A stretch of DNA of 16,316 nucleotides from an uncultured Bacteroidales bacterium (lineage in GTDB: Bacteria > Bacteroidota > Bacteroidia > Bacteroidales > P3), in the NCBI GenBank assembly GCA_937884485.1, contig CALGCG010000092.1, positions 1-16,316 of the forward strand, read 5' to 3'. Made by a program: the position numbers and the translations under genes. Below, piece by piece: positions 5,029 through 13,517 of this stretch; positions within the stretch are counted from its first letter, which is position 1; every line of letters starts with the position of its first letter. The notes below the pieces were generated by a model. The model had not been told where the DNA came from and did not search any database. It worked only from the letters and a program-made list of their open reading frames with translations.

Positions 5029-6834
5029 TCAGTTGATGGTGAGACCAGAGGTGGTGGGGGTGCCGGATTCGGTAGCGCTGGAAGCCTTATAACCGTATCT
5101 TGCACCTTTATTGGTAATACTTGCGTTGTTGACCTTCATCGTACCAGAAACCGTGCAGCCATTGTAGGTGATGGCGCCACCATTGATCGAGCCAATGATA
5201 CCACCAAGGCGAGCGCCACTTGTACCGCCATTGAAGGTGACATTGAGCGTAGCCGTGCAGTTGTCGCGGAGTGTGACATCTTTCTGATTCCAGGCAACAA
5301 AGCCGCCGAAACGATCCATACCGGCAAAGGTAACAGTTCCCGAAGTAAAGCTGCAGTTGGACAAAACCAGTATTCCTCCAGGGTAGCCAACAATGCCACC
5401 GACAAAGGGTTTCTTGTTGACTGTGTTGTTGACGGTAATCTTGTTCACCGTGCAGCCGCTGATAGTGCATGTATTACTGCTAGAGGATGTATTTCCAACA
5501 ATGCCGCCAAAGTCCTGCTGACCGGAAACATTAGCTGCCACAAAGTTGACATTCTTGACGGTGCAATTGGTGATTTTGGTTGTGTTGTCACCCCTAACAC
5601 TACCTGCGATGCCACCCATATAGACATCCCCCGTCGTACTACCCGTGTACTGGAGGGTGATTCCATTGATCGTAAGGTCTTTGACAAAGGGAGCTGCTGC
5701 CTGGGTATATACGCCAAACATGCCCACATTGGTATAGTTGCTGGTGCTGACGTTGAGGTTGCTGATGGTCTTGCCGTTGCCGTCGAAAACGCCACGGAAG
5801 TCGTTGGCAGGCTCAACCGTCAGGCCCGACATATTGATGTTGGCGCCAAGCTTGAAGTTTTTGTTGCGGAAGTTGCCGTTGCGTCCAGTAGCTATAGTGT
5901 TAACAGCATCAACAAAGGTTGCATAATCGGAAGGGGTGTTGATGATGTAGTAGCCGTCCACATAATCCATGGGGAGGTCCTGGTAGCAGTTGGTGGAATT
6001 CATGGTAGCAACTGCATAGGCGATGTCGGTGCGGGCAATGCTGCCACCCGTCTGCTGTCTTTTTTCGAAGAGCCAGTATTTCGGTCTTCCCTGGGTATTC
6101 ATATAATGGCTGCTGACCTTGACGGTGAAGTGGTTGTCGCTTCCCACAGGGGCGACAGGAATCTGGATGTCGACAGATTCACCCGTGGCGAGGGCAACTT
6201 CACCATTGACAAGCATCGAGACGACAGTGTCGGTACCTTCGACGGCAACCGAAGCCGAAGTTTCGATGTCTTCCATATCGATCGTGCGGCGGCCGCAGAT
6301 GCTGTACTTGTTGCTGCTGATGGACACACGGTCAATATATAATGTTTCAGTCAAGGGATTGCTGACACGTACCACCACCGAACCAGTGAGGTGCTTGAAA
6401 TAGAGTGCATACTCGTCGCTCTCGTCGTCGGTCAGGTAGGCTGCCATGGGGAGGTCGAGTTTTTGATAGCCCTCGACGACCTGATAGGTGTAGGTGCTGG
6501 GCAGCGTCACGGTGCAGGGGGTGCCATTGCCGCTAGTGACAATCGAGGCGGGGAAGATGGCGCGATAGAAGGAGCTGCGGTCGATACCCGTGACGGAAGC
6601 CTTGTTGCCGGTTCCGGCAGCGATGGTTTTTTCTGTGCCGTTGATATTGATTTTATCGCCCGAGACCCAACGGGAACCACCGAGGCCGTTCACCTGCATC
6701 TTGGTACCATCGGACACGTTCTCAACCTCCAGATAGAACACCGGCGAGATGTCTTTCTCGCATCCTGCCATAAGTCCGCATGCGAGAACCAATGTGCCTA
6801 AGGGCAGTGCGATTTTTTTCTTCAGTTTCATCAT
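5029..6834 (-). CDS. Surface lipoprotein: fimbrillin-like N-terminus, GLUG-type repeats
   Basis: 601-residue predicted lipoprotein. A basic start (MMKLKKK) and hydrophobic stretch lead to the lipobox LMAGC, giving lipidated Cys25. Residues about 30-300 resemble fimbrillin/Mfa-like proteins of Bacteroidales (FYRAIFPASI, PMAAYLTDD, FKHLTGSVVVRV, IDIQIPV-type strands). After DGYYIINTPSDY comes a right-handed beta-helix-like region with GLUG-type repeats: GGIAG about 407, GGIVG about 443, GGIVG about 479, GGFVA about 510, GGIIG about 544, spaced 31-36 residues. Likely exposed on the cell surface as an adhesin or binding protein. I start at 6834, not the earlier ATG at 6903, because the signal peptide begins there after an A-rich leader. 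No usher or anchor fimbrial genes are near. Confidence 0.85.
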   Translation of the reverse strand: MMKLKKKIALPLGTLVLACGLMAGCEKDISPVFYLEVENVSDGTKMQVNGLGGSRWVSGDKININGTEKTIAAGTGNKASVTGIDRSSFYRAIFPASIVTSGNGTPCTVTLPSTYTYQVVEGYQKLDLPMAAYLTDDESDEYALYFKHLTGSVVVRVSNPLTETLYIDRVSISSNKYSICGRRTIDMEDIETSASVAVEGTDTVVSMLVNGEVALATGESVDIQIPVAPVGSDNHFTVKVSSHYMNTQGRPKYWLFEKRQQTGGSIARTDIAYAVATMNSTNCYQDLPMDYVDGYYIINTPSDYATFVDAVNTIATGRNGNFRNKNFKLGANINMSGLTVEPANDFRGVFDGNGKTISNLNVSTSNYTNVGMFGVYTQAAAPFVKDLTINGITLQYTGSTTGDVYMGGIAGSVRGDNTTKITNCTVKNVNFVAANVSGQQDFGGIVGNTSSSSNTCTISGCTVNKITVNNTVNKKPFVGGIVGYPGGILVLSNCSFTSGTVTFAGMDRFGGFVAWNQKDVTLRDNCTATLNVTFNGGTSGARLGGIIGSINGGAITYNGCTVSGTMKVNNASITNKGARYGYKASSATESGTPTTSGLTIN

Positions 6835-7033
6835 ATTTTTTTCTTTTTTTTGCACTTTTGATGTGTTATTATAACTCTTAAAATTCATACAATATACTTT
6901 CACACAATATATTGCACGAATTTGGCTTCATTGTTTTCAAGTGCTAAAATACAACTTATTTTTGAAAAGAGAGTGTAATTTTCTGTTATTTCAGTTTTTT
7001 TAACATTTTTCCTTTCGCGAGGGGCCAGGGGTT

Positions 7034-7189
7034 TCAGGCTTTTTTGTGGCAGTTCTTCCCGTTGTGGGGGCAGTTGTGGCAGCCACAGCTGCAGCCTCCC
7101 CCACCCTTCTGCCTGACCAGGCGGACGATGTGCCGGACGGTCAGGCAGAGGGTGACAGCGAGGATTACGATGACGATGGCGGTCTGCAT
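7034..7189 (-). CDS. FeoB-associated Cys-rich membrane protein
   Basis: 51-residue protein with one N-terminal membrane helix (TAIVIVILAVTLCLTV), a basic stretch, and a Cys/His-rich tail (GGGGCSCGCHNCPHNGKNCH) that could bind metal. This matches the small family often encoded right after FeoB. The start ATG at 7189 lies 16 bases after the feoB stop, so the two are one operon. An upstream in-frame ATG at 7237 would overlap feoB and lacks the usual short N-terminus. The role in Fe(II) uptake is inferred from family and position; it may help assemble or gate FeoB. Confidence 0.9.
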   Translation of the reverse strand: MQTAIVIVILAVTLCLTVRHIVRLVRQKGGGGCSCGCHNCPHNGKNCHKKA

Positions 7190-7205
7190 GGCTGCGAACA
7201 AGTGT

Positions 7206-9689
7206 TTACAAGAGCAGAGAGCCGAGCTGGAAGACAAGCGTGGAGACTATCCACGCCAGGCCTATGGTGTAGGCCATGGTGAAGAAGGCCCAGCGCCAGC
7301 GGCCGCTCTCGTTCTTGATGGCTATGACGGTGGAGAGGCAGGGCATGTAGAGCAGGATGAAGAGGAGCATGGACATGGCGGAGAGCGGTGCCCGGTCGCC
7401 ATGGGAGCGGCGGAAGCCCTGGCTGATGAGCTGCGAGATGCGCAGTTCGTTGTCCTCGCTCTCGAAGTCGGCACTCAGCGTCTGGGCCTCCTCGTCGCTG
7501 GTGGCATAGACCACGGCCATGGTGCTGGCCACGACCTCTTTGGCACCCACGCCGGCGAGGATGGAGACACTCTGGCGCCAATCGAAGCCGCAGGGACGCA
7601 TGGCAGGCTCGATGGTCTTGCCGATGCGGGCCATGTAGCTGTTCTCGGCCTGGCGGCGGGTGTCGTCATTGGTGGGGAAATAGCTGAGCGCCCAGACGAT
7701 GATGGAGGCGCCCAGGATGATGGTACCCATCTTCTTGAGGTACTCCTTGCCTTTCTCCCAGGTGTGGCGCAGGACGGCCTTGGCGGTAGGCATGCGATAG
7801 GGCGGCAGCTCCATGACGAAGGGCAGGCTGTCGCCCTTGACCACAAAGCGGCTGAAGAGCTTGGCCATCAGCACAGCCATGATGAGCCCGAAGACATAGA
7901 GGCCCATGAGCACATAGGCCGCATAGTGAGAGAAGAAGGCGGAGACAAGGATGACGTAGACGGGGATGCGCGCCGAGCACGACATCATGGGGATGACGAG
8001 CATGGTGAGCAGGCGACTGCGGCGGTCCTCGATGGTGCGCGTGGCCATGATGGCGGGGACATTGCATCCGAAGCCCATAATCATGGGAATGAAACTCTTG
8101 CCATGGAGGCCCATGCGGTGCATGAGTTTGTCCATGATGAAGGCCGCACGGGCCATGTAGCCGGAGTCCTCCATGAAGGAGATGAAGAGGTAGAGGATGA
8201 GGATATTGGGCAGGAAGACGATGACGGAGCCCACGCCGCCGATGATGCCGTCGGCCAGGAGGCTGCGCAGGGGGCCGTCGGACATATTGGCCGTCACGGC
8301 CTCGCCGAGCCATCCGAAGAGGGACTCGATCCAGTCCATGGGGTACTGCCCCAGGGCGAAGGTGCACCAGAAGGTGATGAACATGAAGACGAGGAAGACG
8401 GGATAGCCGAGCCAGCGATGGGTGACGATGGCGTCGATGCGGTCGGTGAGGGCGTGGAGGGTGCTGCGTTCGTTCTTGACATAGCATTCCGCCAGGGCGC
8501 CGCGGACGAAAGCATATTTGGCATCGGTGATGGCGGACTCGATGTCCTGATGCTCGGCCTCGACATCGACCTTATGCCCCTTGCTGTCCACATTGTCCAC
8601 CAGGCGGCGGCCAATGCCTTTCTTGAACTTATCGGCAATCTGGTTGCGCATCTTCAGCACACTGCCGTCCGGGTCGTTGTCGGCGACATACTGCTCCAGC
8701 TGGTGGTCGTTCTCGAGGAGCTTGATGCTGAGGAATCGTGTGGAGAGGGTGTCGGAGAAGCCGTGCTCGTAGAGGTGGGTGCGCAGCTGGGAGATGCACG
8801 ATTCGAGGTCGGGGCCATGGTTGACGTGGATATGGCGGAAGAGCGCGGCAGGGTGCGCCTGGGATGAGGGGTGCACCTGGCTCTCGAAGACCTCGATAAT
8901 CTTGTCAAAAAGCTTGTCGATGCCGTCGCCATTGCGGCCCGTGGTGGGGACGATGGGCATGCCCAGGAGGGTGGAGAGCTGTTCGATGTCGAGGCGGTCG
9001 CCGCTCTTTTTGAGTTCATCGTACATGTTGAGGGCCATGACCATGGTGATGTCCATGTCGATGAGCTGGGTGGTGAGATAGAGGTTGCGCTGAAGGTTGG
9101 AGCCGTCGACGACGTTGAGTATGACGTCGGGGTTCTTCTCGAGGATGTGGCGGCGGACATAGAGCTCTTCGGGCGAATAGGCGGAGAGGGAGTAGGTGCC
9201 GGGGAGGTCGACAAGGTTGAAGGTATAGCCCTTGTGGGTGAAGGTGCCGACTTTCTCGTCGACGGTGACGCCGCTGTAGTTACCCACACGCTCATGAGCA
9301 TGGGCGGCGACATTGAAGATGCTGGTCTTGCCGCAGTTGGGATTGCCCACAAGGGCCACATTAATGGTCTTGGAGCGCTCGTCGGCGATGTGCTGCACGG
9401 GGGTGACATCGGGATTTTCCAGGGGGCGGTAGTCGTCATGGTTGGCGATTTCCTGCTGGGCTTCCTGCTCGGTGACAATCTCCACCTTCATGGCATCGCT
9501 GCGGCGAAGGGAGACTTCGAAGTTGAGGACACGGTATTTTATGGGGTCGTTGAGGGGGGCATTGAGGATGGCCTCGACGGCGACACCCTTGATGAACCCC
9601 ATCTCGATTATACGCTTACGGAAGGCGCCGTGGCCCGAAACGCGCACCACGACTCCACGTTCACCAGTCTGTAATTCAGATAGTAACAT
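7206..9689 (-). CDS. feoB: Ferrous iron transporter, FeoA-FeoB fusion
   Basis: 827-residue inner-membrane Fe(II) importer. Residues 1-75 are an SH3-like FeoA domain (LLSELQTGERGVVVRVSG, KRIIEMGFIKG). A linker leads to the FeoB G domain from about 108: G1 GNPNCGKT at 115-122, switch Thr142, G3 DLPG at 161-164, G4 NMYD at 221-224. A helical insertion runs to about 420, followed by the membrane domain with the Gate motifs GFGCNVPAIM (Cys542) and GVGAKEVVAS (713-722), plus Cys571 in SCSARIP. FeoA is a separate protein in many bacteria; the fusion is common in Bacteroidetes. G4 reads NMYD, in place of NxMD/NKxD forms. It is followed by the Cys-rich partner gene. Probable promoter at 9716-9723. Iron regulation is expected but I saw no Fur box I could defend. 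Confidence 0.97.
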   Translation of the reverse strand: MLLSELQTGERGVVVRVSGHGAFRKRIIEMGFIKGVAVEAILNAPLNDPIKYRVLNFEVSLRRSDAMKVEIVTEQEAQQEIANHDDYRPLENPDVTPVQHIADERSKTINVALVGNPNCGKTSIFNVAAHAHERVGNYSGVTVDEKVGTFTHKGYTFNLVDLPGTYSLSAYSPEELYVRRHILEKNPDVILNVVDGSNLQRNLYLTTQLIDMDITMVMALNMYDELKKSGDRLDIEQLSTLLGMPIVPTTGRNGDGIDKLFDKIIEVFESQVHPSSQAHPAALFRHIHVNHGPDLESCISQLRTHLYEHGFSDTLSTRFLSIKLLENDHQLEQYVADNDPDGSVLKMRNQIADKFKKGIGRRLVDNVDSKGHKVDVEAEHQDIESAITDAKYAFVRGALAECYVKNERSTLHALTDRIDAIVTHRWLGYPVFLVFMFITFWCTFALGQYPMDWIESLFGWLGEAVTANMSDGPLRSLLADGIIGGVGSVIVFLPNILILYLFISFMEDSGYMARAAFIMDKLMHRMGLHGKSFIPMIMGFGCNVPAIMATRTIEDRRSRLLTMLVIPMMSCSARIPVYVILVSAFFSHYAAYVLMGLYVFGLIMAVLMAKLFSRFVVKGDSLPFVMELPPYRMPTAKAVLRHTWEKGKEYLKKMGTIILGASIIVWALSYFPTNDDTRRQAENSYMARIGKTIEPAMRPCGFDWRQSVSILAGVGAKEVVASTMAVVYATSDEEAQTLSADFESEDNELRISQLISQGFRRSHGDRAPLSAMSMLLFILLYMPCLSTVIAIKNESGRWRWAFFTMAYTIGLAWIVSTLVFQLGSLLL

Positions 9690-9715
9690 ATATAGTCGGT
9701 TTATTTTAGATTTTG

Positions 9716-9723
9716 CAAAGATA
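9716..9723 (-). promoter_or_regulatory. Probable -7 promoter element of feoB
   Basis: TATCTTTG on the minus strand is an exact TAnnTTTG match, 27 bases upstream of the feoB ATG, leaving a leader of about 20 bases. The -33 box is unclear. Confidence 0.6.
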
Positions 9724-9724
9724 T

Positions 9725-9752
9725 AAAAAAAAGGTGACCCGCAGGGGTCACC
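9725..9752 (-). terminator. Terminator after the threonine aldolase gene
   Basis: Perfect stem GGTGACCC/GGGTCACC (9733-9740 with 9745-9752, 4-base loop); on the minus strand it is followed directly by eight Ts (9732-9725). It lies 30 bases beyond the aldolase stop and probably ends the rho-aldolase transcript. It also sits immediately upstream of the feoB promoter, insulating it. Confidence 0.93.
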
Positions 9753-9782
9753 ATTAATAGTGATTATGCCTTTGAGAGAAGG

Positions 9783-10811
9783 CTAAAGCAAACGTTTCAG
9801 GGCCGCGACGAAGCTATGGATATCCTCTTCCGTAGTGTCGAAGGAGCACATCCAACGTACCACATTGGCAGCCTCGTCCCAATCGTAGAAGAAGTACTCT
9901 TTCTGCAGGGCATGCCACACCTCGGCAGGCAGCTGGACGAAGACGCTGTTCACCTGCACGGGATACATGATCTTGACGGCAGAACTGCCGAGAGCCTGTA
10001 GCTCGGAATGCAGCATCCGGGCCATGCGATTGCTGTGCTCGGCATTCCGACGCCAAAGCCCCGTGGTGAGGTAGGCCTCGAATTGGGCTGCCACAAAACG
10101 CATTTTGCTACAAAGCTGGGTCATCTGCTTGCGGCGATATTTGAGGTCCACGTCAAGCTCGGGATTGAGGATGACCACACTCTCGCCCATCAGCATGCCG
10201 TTCTTGGTGCCTCCGAAAGAGAGACAGTCGACACCCAAGTCGGCAGTCATCTCCTTGAAAGAGCACCCCAATGCCACGGCAGCATTGGCCAAGCGAGCAC
10301 CATCCATGTGGAGGTACATCTTATACGAATGCGCCAGGTTGGCCAGGGCCTTAATCTCATCGAGGGTGTAGAGGGTACCCAGCTCAGTGCTTTGTGTGAT
10401 GCTGATGGCTCGCGGCTGGGAATGATGCTCAAAACCAAAACCATGCAGACGGGTCTTCACCAGGTCGGGCGTCAACTTGCCATCGGGCGTGTCCACCGTC
10501 AGCAGACGGCAGCCGACAACACGCTGAGGAGCGCCACATTCGTCGACATTGATATGAGCCGTCTCGGCACAGACCACGGCCTCGTGCGAGCGGCACATGG
10601 CATCGATATTCAACACGTTGGCCCCGGTGCCGTTGAAGACGAAATACACCTTGGCCTGCGGGCCGAAATATTCACGGAAAAGTGCCTCGGTGCGAGCGCA
10701 CCATTCGTCGTCGCCATAGGCCAGAGCATGGTCGACATTGGCATCGGCTATGGCTTGAAGTATCTCGGGGCTTACGCCCGAATGGTTGTCTGATCCAAAA
10801 CCTCTTTTCAT
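9783..10811 (-). CDS. ltaE: Low-specificity L-threonine aldolase (PLP-dependent)
   Basis: 342-residue fold-type I PLP enzyme of the beta-eliminating lyase/threonine aldolase family, which cleaves L-threonine or allo-threonine to glycine and acetaldehyde. Visible landmarks: SDNHSGVSPEIL at the N-terminus, YGDDEW at 32-37, His86 in TAHINVDE (expected to stack on PLP), Asp170 in HMDGARLANA, and Lys203 in SFGGTKNG as the Schiff-base lysine. Length is normal. It starts 15 bases after the rho stop, so it is probably co-transcribed with rho, and a strong terminator follows. Its glycine product could feed the glycine cleavage system (gcvH is at 13032), but this link is inference. Exact substrate preference is not visible. 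Confidence 0.92.
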   Translation of the reverse strand: MKRGFGSDNHSGVSPEILQAIADANVDHALAYGDDEWCARTEALFREYFGPQAKVYFVFNGTGANVLNIDAMCRSHEAVVCAETAHINVDECGAPQRVVGCRLLTVDTPDGKLTPDLVKTRLHGFGFEHHSQPRAISITQSTELGTLYTLDEIKALANLAHSYKMYLHMDGARLANAAVALGCSFKEMTADLGVDCLSFGGTKNGMLMGESVVILNPELDVDLKYRRKQMTQLCSKMRFVAAQFEAYLTTGLWRRNAEHSNRMARMLHSELQALGSSAVKIMYPVQVNSVFVQLPAEVWHALQKEYFFYDWDEAANVVRWMCSFDTTEEDIHSFVAALKRLL

Positions 10812-10826
10812 TGCTAGGAACCTCGT

Positions 10827-12731
10827 TTACTTATCCATGGTGTAAAGGAACTCTTCGTTGTCGCGAGTGTGGGCCATTTGCTTCTGAAGAAACTCCATAG
10901 CCTCCACCGGGGTGAGGTCGGTGAGGTGGTTGCGAAGCACCAGAGTGCGGCTAAGGACATCGGACTTCACCAGCAGGTCGTCGCGGCGCGTGGAGGAGGC
11001 GGTGAGGTCGATGGCCGGATAGATGCGCTTGTTGGCCAGCTTGCGGTCGAGCTGCAGCTCCATGTTGCCGGTGCCTTTGAACTCCTCGAAGATTACATCG
11101 TCCATCTTACTGCCGGTTTCAGTGAGGGCGGTGGCAATAATGGTCAGCGAACCGCCATTCTCTATCTTGCGCGCAGCACCGAAGAAACGTTTCGGTTTCT
11201 GCAGGGCATTGGCTTCCACACCACCGCTGAGCACCTTGCCACTGGCAGGCTGGACGGTGTTGTAGGCACGTGCGAGACGAGTGATGGAGTCGAGCACAAT
11301 AACAACATCGTGCCCACATTCCGTGAGGCGCTTGGCCTTCTCGAGCACAATATTGGCAATACGCACGTGGCGGTCGGCTGGTTCGTCAAAGGTGGAAGCA
11401 ATAACCTCCGCCTTGACAGAGCGTTGCATATCGGTAACCTCTTCGGGGCGTTCGTCGATGAGCAAAACCATGAGGTAAACCTCAGGATGGTTGAAAGCAA
11501 TGGCATTGGCCACTTCTTTCAACAGGGTTGTCTTACCGGTCTTCGGCTGTGCCACTATGAGACCACGCTGACCTTTTCCGATAGGCGTGAAGAGGTCAAT
11601 GATGCGAGTGGACATCGTCTCCTGCGGATGGCCAGTAAGCTTGAACTTCTGGTTCGGGAAGAGCGGAGTCATGGATTCAAATGGAATACGGTCGCGTACC
11701 TGTTCCGGGGAAAGACCGTTGATTTCCAATACCTTCACCATCGGGAAAAACTTATCTCCCTCACGGGGCGGACGCACCATACCACTCACGGTGTCGCCGG
11801 TCTTGAGTCCATAATTGCGAATCTGTGCCGGCGAGATATAGATGTCATCGGGAGAAGAAAGATAATTGTAGTCACTCGAGCGAAGGAAGCCATACCCATC
11901 AGGGACCATCTCCAGGACGCCCTCGGCCTTGATTACGCCTTCCTTTTCAAAGACATATTCGCGACGATCCTGTTTCGTCTCCGGCTTCTGTTCGGCTTTG
12001 GTTTCCGTTTTAGAATCGGCTTGAGGTTTATTTTCGCCCTGAACATTATTTTTTCTTACAGCGGGTTTTTCTGTCGGCTGCTGAGCATCTTTTGCCGGCT
12101 GTTCTTCAACAGTGGCAACAGCATTGTTTTTAACAGGAGCCGAGGACTCGGACTGCGACTGGGTATTCTTGCGCGGACGGCCACGTTTTTTCTTTACCGG
12201 CTGCTCTGCAGCAGGTTCCTGAGGTGCCGGAGCATCGTTTTTTTCTTCGGCCTGGCTGTTTTCCTGCATCGGTACCACCGAAGCCGCTTCGGCAGATTCC
12301 TCACGATTGCTATTGCGGAAAATAGGTCTCCCCATAGGGCTCAAAACATCAGGTACTTCAGGCACTTCTGGCATTTCCATGGAAGAAAGCTGAAGGTTGA
12401 AAGCCGGCGTTTCTGCCAGCTCCTGCGGAGTGTTGTCCCCCTGAGGCTTATTGGCACCAGATTGTTTGCGACGACTGCTGTGAATTTCAGGATTCTTCAT
12501 CGTCGACTCCGCCAAAAGTCTGGGTTTAAGATGCTGTCTTTTACGAGGTTGTTCATTTTCGGACTGATTTCCGACAGTGTCTTGCTTACTCGGATTAGAT
12601 GCTTGGTAGTCAAGAATTTTATAGACAAGTTCTTGTGCATCAAGACGTGTAGCTTTTGCAATGCCCATACCCTTGGCTATTTCAATAAGCTCAATCTGGG
12701 CCTTAGAAGTTAGTTCACTCTTACTATACAT
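10827..12731 (-). CDS. rho: Transcription termination factor Rho with long disordered insertion
   Basis: 634-residue RNA-dependent ATPase that terminates transcription. The N-terminal helical domain occupies about 8-45 (AQIELIEIAKGMGIAKATRL). Residues about 46-257 are a low-complexity Pro/Gln/Lys/Glu-rich insertion with an AT-hook-like KKRGRPRK at 181-188. The RNA-binding cold-shock-like fold runs about 265-340 (GVLEMVPDGYGFLR). The ATPase core follows: Walker A QPKTGKTT with Lys400, the DERPEEV segment, Walker B VVIVLDSITR with Asp481, and the R-loop region (ELQLDRKLANKRIYPAID). Walker A reads QPKTGKT, where many Rho proteins have PPKAGKT. Rho is near 420 residues in E. coli; the extra length is the insertion, as known for Bacteroidetes. 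Probable promoter at 12848-12855. Confidence 0.97.
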   Translation of the reverse strand: MYSKSELTSKAQIELIEIAKGMGIAKATRLDAQELVYKILDYQASNPSKQDTVGNQSENEQPRKRQHLKPRLLAESTMKNPEIHSSRRKQSGANKPQGDNTPQELAETPAFNLQLSSMEMPEVPEVPDVLSPMGRPIFRNSNREESAEAASVVPMQENSQAEEKNDAPAPQEPAAEQPVKKKRGRPRKNTQSQSESSAPVKNNAVATVEEQPAKDAQQPTEKPAVRKNNVQGENKPQADSKTETKAEQKPETKQDRREYVFEKEGVIKAEGVLEMVPDGYGFLRSSDYNYLSSPDDIYISPAQIRNYGLKTGDTVSGMVRPPREGDKFFPMVKVLEINGLSPEQVRDRIPFESMTPLFPNQKFKLTGHPQETMSTRIIDLFTPIGKGQRGLIVAQPKTGKTTLLKEVANAIAFNHPEVYLMVLLIDERPEEVTDMQRSVKAEVIASTFDEPADRHVRIANIVLEKAKRLTECGHDVVIVLDSITRLARAYNTVQPASGKVLSGGVEANALQKPKRFFGAARKIENGGSLTIIATALTETGSKMDDVIFEEFKGTGNMELQLDRKLANKRIYPAIDLTASSTRRDDLLVKSDVLSRTLVLRNHLTDLTPVEAMEFLQKQMAHTRDNEEFLYTMDK

Positions 12732-12847
12732 GTTTTTTCAGTTATTCCTTTCGATTGTAGGATTGAATTCGTAAAACCAATATATAACTCTGATTTTCAA
12801 AACGCCACAGAGAAATTCCCCTTCACGACACAACCGTTTTGACGATG

Positions 12848-12855
12848 CAAAAATA
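12848..12855 (-). promoter_or_regulatory. Probable -7 promoter element of rho
   Basis: TATTTTTG on the minus strand matches TAnnTTTG, about 117 bases upstream of the rho ATG, giving a leader near 110 bases. The -33 box is weak. Long rho leaders can be autoregulated in other bacteria; nothing specific is seen here. Confidence 0.45.
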
Positions 12856-12929
12856 AGTTTTTTTTTCCATTCAACAGAAAAAAAATAGAAAAAATACAAT
12901 CTTTTTTTCCACAGATGGAAAAAAATGTG

Positions 12930-12937
12930 TACTTTTG
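12930..12937 (+). promoter_or_regulatory. Probable -7 promoter element of gcvH
   Basis: TACTTTTG followed by CAC is an exact TAnnTTTG match, about 95 bases before the gcvH ATG, with a T-run at 12902-12908 at about the -33 position. The resulting leader of some 85 bases is AT-rich; I see no riboswitch fold in it, in particular no convincing glycine aptamer. Confidence 0.6.
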
Positions 12938-13031
12938 CACTCGGTTAACCACCATTATAAACAGTGCGTCAACCAACGCAAAAAGATTGATAACAAGAAA
13001 TTATATACAATAATTATTAATACACAATAGT

Positions 13032-13409
13032 ATGAACATTCCCGCAAATCTGAAGTACACCCAGGACGACGAATGGGTGCGTATTGAAGGCGACTTTGCT
13101 TTCGTTGGTATCACCGATTACGCCCAGCATGAGCTTGGTGACATTGTCTTTGTCGACGTCACTTGCGAAGGCGACACCGTCGAGGCTGGCGAGGCCTTTG
13201 GTTCTGTCGAGGCCGTGAAAACCGTGGCCGATCTGCTGATGCCTGTCAAGGGCGAGGTGGTTGAATTCAACACCGCTCTCGAGGACGCTTCCGCCATCAA
13301 CGCCGATCCTTATGGCAATGGCTGGATCATCAAGATCAAACCCGAGAATATGGCCGACATCGACGCCCTCATGGACGCCGCCGCCTACACCGCCAAAATT
13401 GGTGCCTAA
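13032..13409 (+). CDS. gcvH: Glycine cleavage system H protein
   Basis: 125-residue lipoyl carrier that shuttles the aminomethyl group between the P, T and L proteins of the glycine cleavage system. The lipoyl-lysine is Lys63 in GSVEAVKTVADL, and the family signatures YTQDDEWV near the N-terminus, GITDYAQHELGDIVFVD, and NADPYGNGWIIKI are all present. Full length. Start ATG at 13032 follows an AT-rich leader. It stands alone on its strand, with its own promoter and terminator, and the P and T genes are not in the window. The isolated position leaves open whether it also serves lipoate relay, which is known for H proteins in some organisms. Confidence 0.97.
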   Translation: MNIPANLKYTQDDEWVRIEGDFAFVGITDYAQHELGDIVFVDVTCEGDTVEAGEAFGSVEAVKTVADLLMPVKGEVVEFNTALEDASAINADPYGNGWIIKIKPENMADIDALMDAAAYTAKIGA

Positions 13410-13427
13410 AAACACAAATTAAAAAAA

Positions 13428-13462
13428 GAAGACCGCTCTTACGAGCGGTCTTCTTTTTTTTT
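13428..13462. terminator. gcvH terminator
   Basis: Perfect 11-bp stem GAAGACCGCTC/GAGCGGTCTTC (13428-13438 with 13443-13453, loop TTAC) followed by nine Ts. An A-run precedes it, so it could also work on the minus strand. Confidence 0.95.
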
Positions 13463-13472
13463 ACCCATAAGA

Positions 13473-13502
13473 AAAAGGCTTCGTGGAACCACGAAGCCTT
13501 TT
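13473..13502 (-). terminator. ilvE terminator
   Basis: Near-continuous inverted repeat AAAAGGCTTCGTGG/CCACGAAGCCTTTT. On the minus strand it ends in a short T-run and lies 15 bases after the ilvE stop. It sits back to back with the gcvH terminator between the two converging genes. Confidence 0.88.
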
Positions 13503-13517
13503 ATGGAATTTAATGTT

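Noticed and set aside
7044..8867. 607-aa plus-strand frame opposite feoB
   Set aside because: Extreme His/Asp/Glu/Gly content; antisense shadow of FeoB. Similar shadows lie opposite rho (10869-12713) and ilvE (13503-14540).
12938..13031. Glycine riboswitch ahead of gcvH
   Set aside because: The leader is short and AT-rich, with no paired aptamer-like GC stems.
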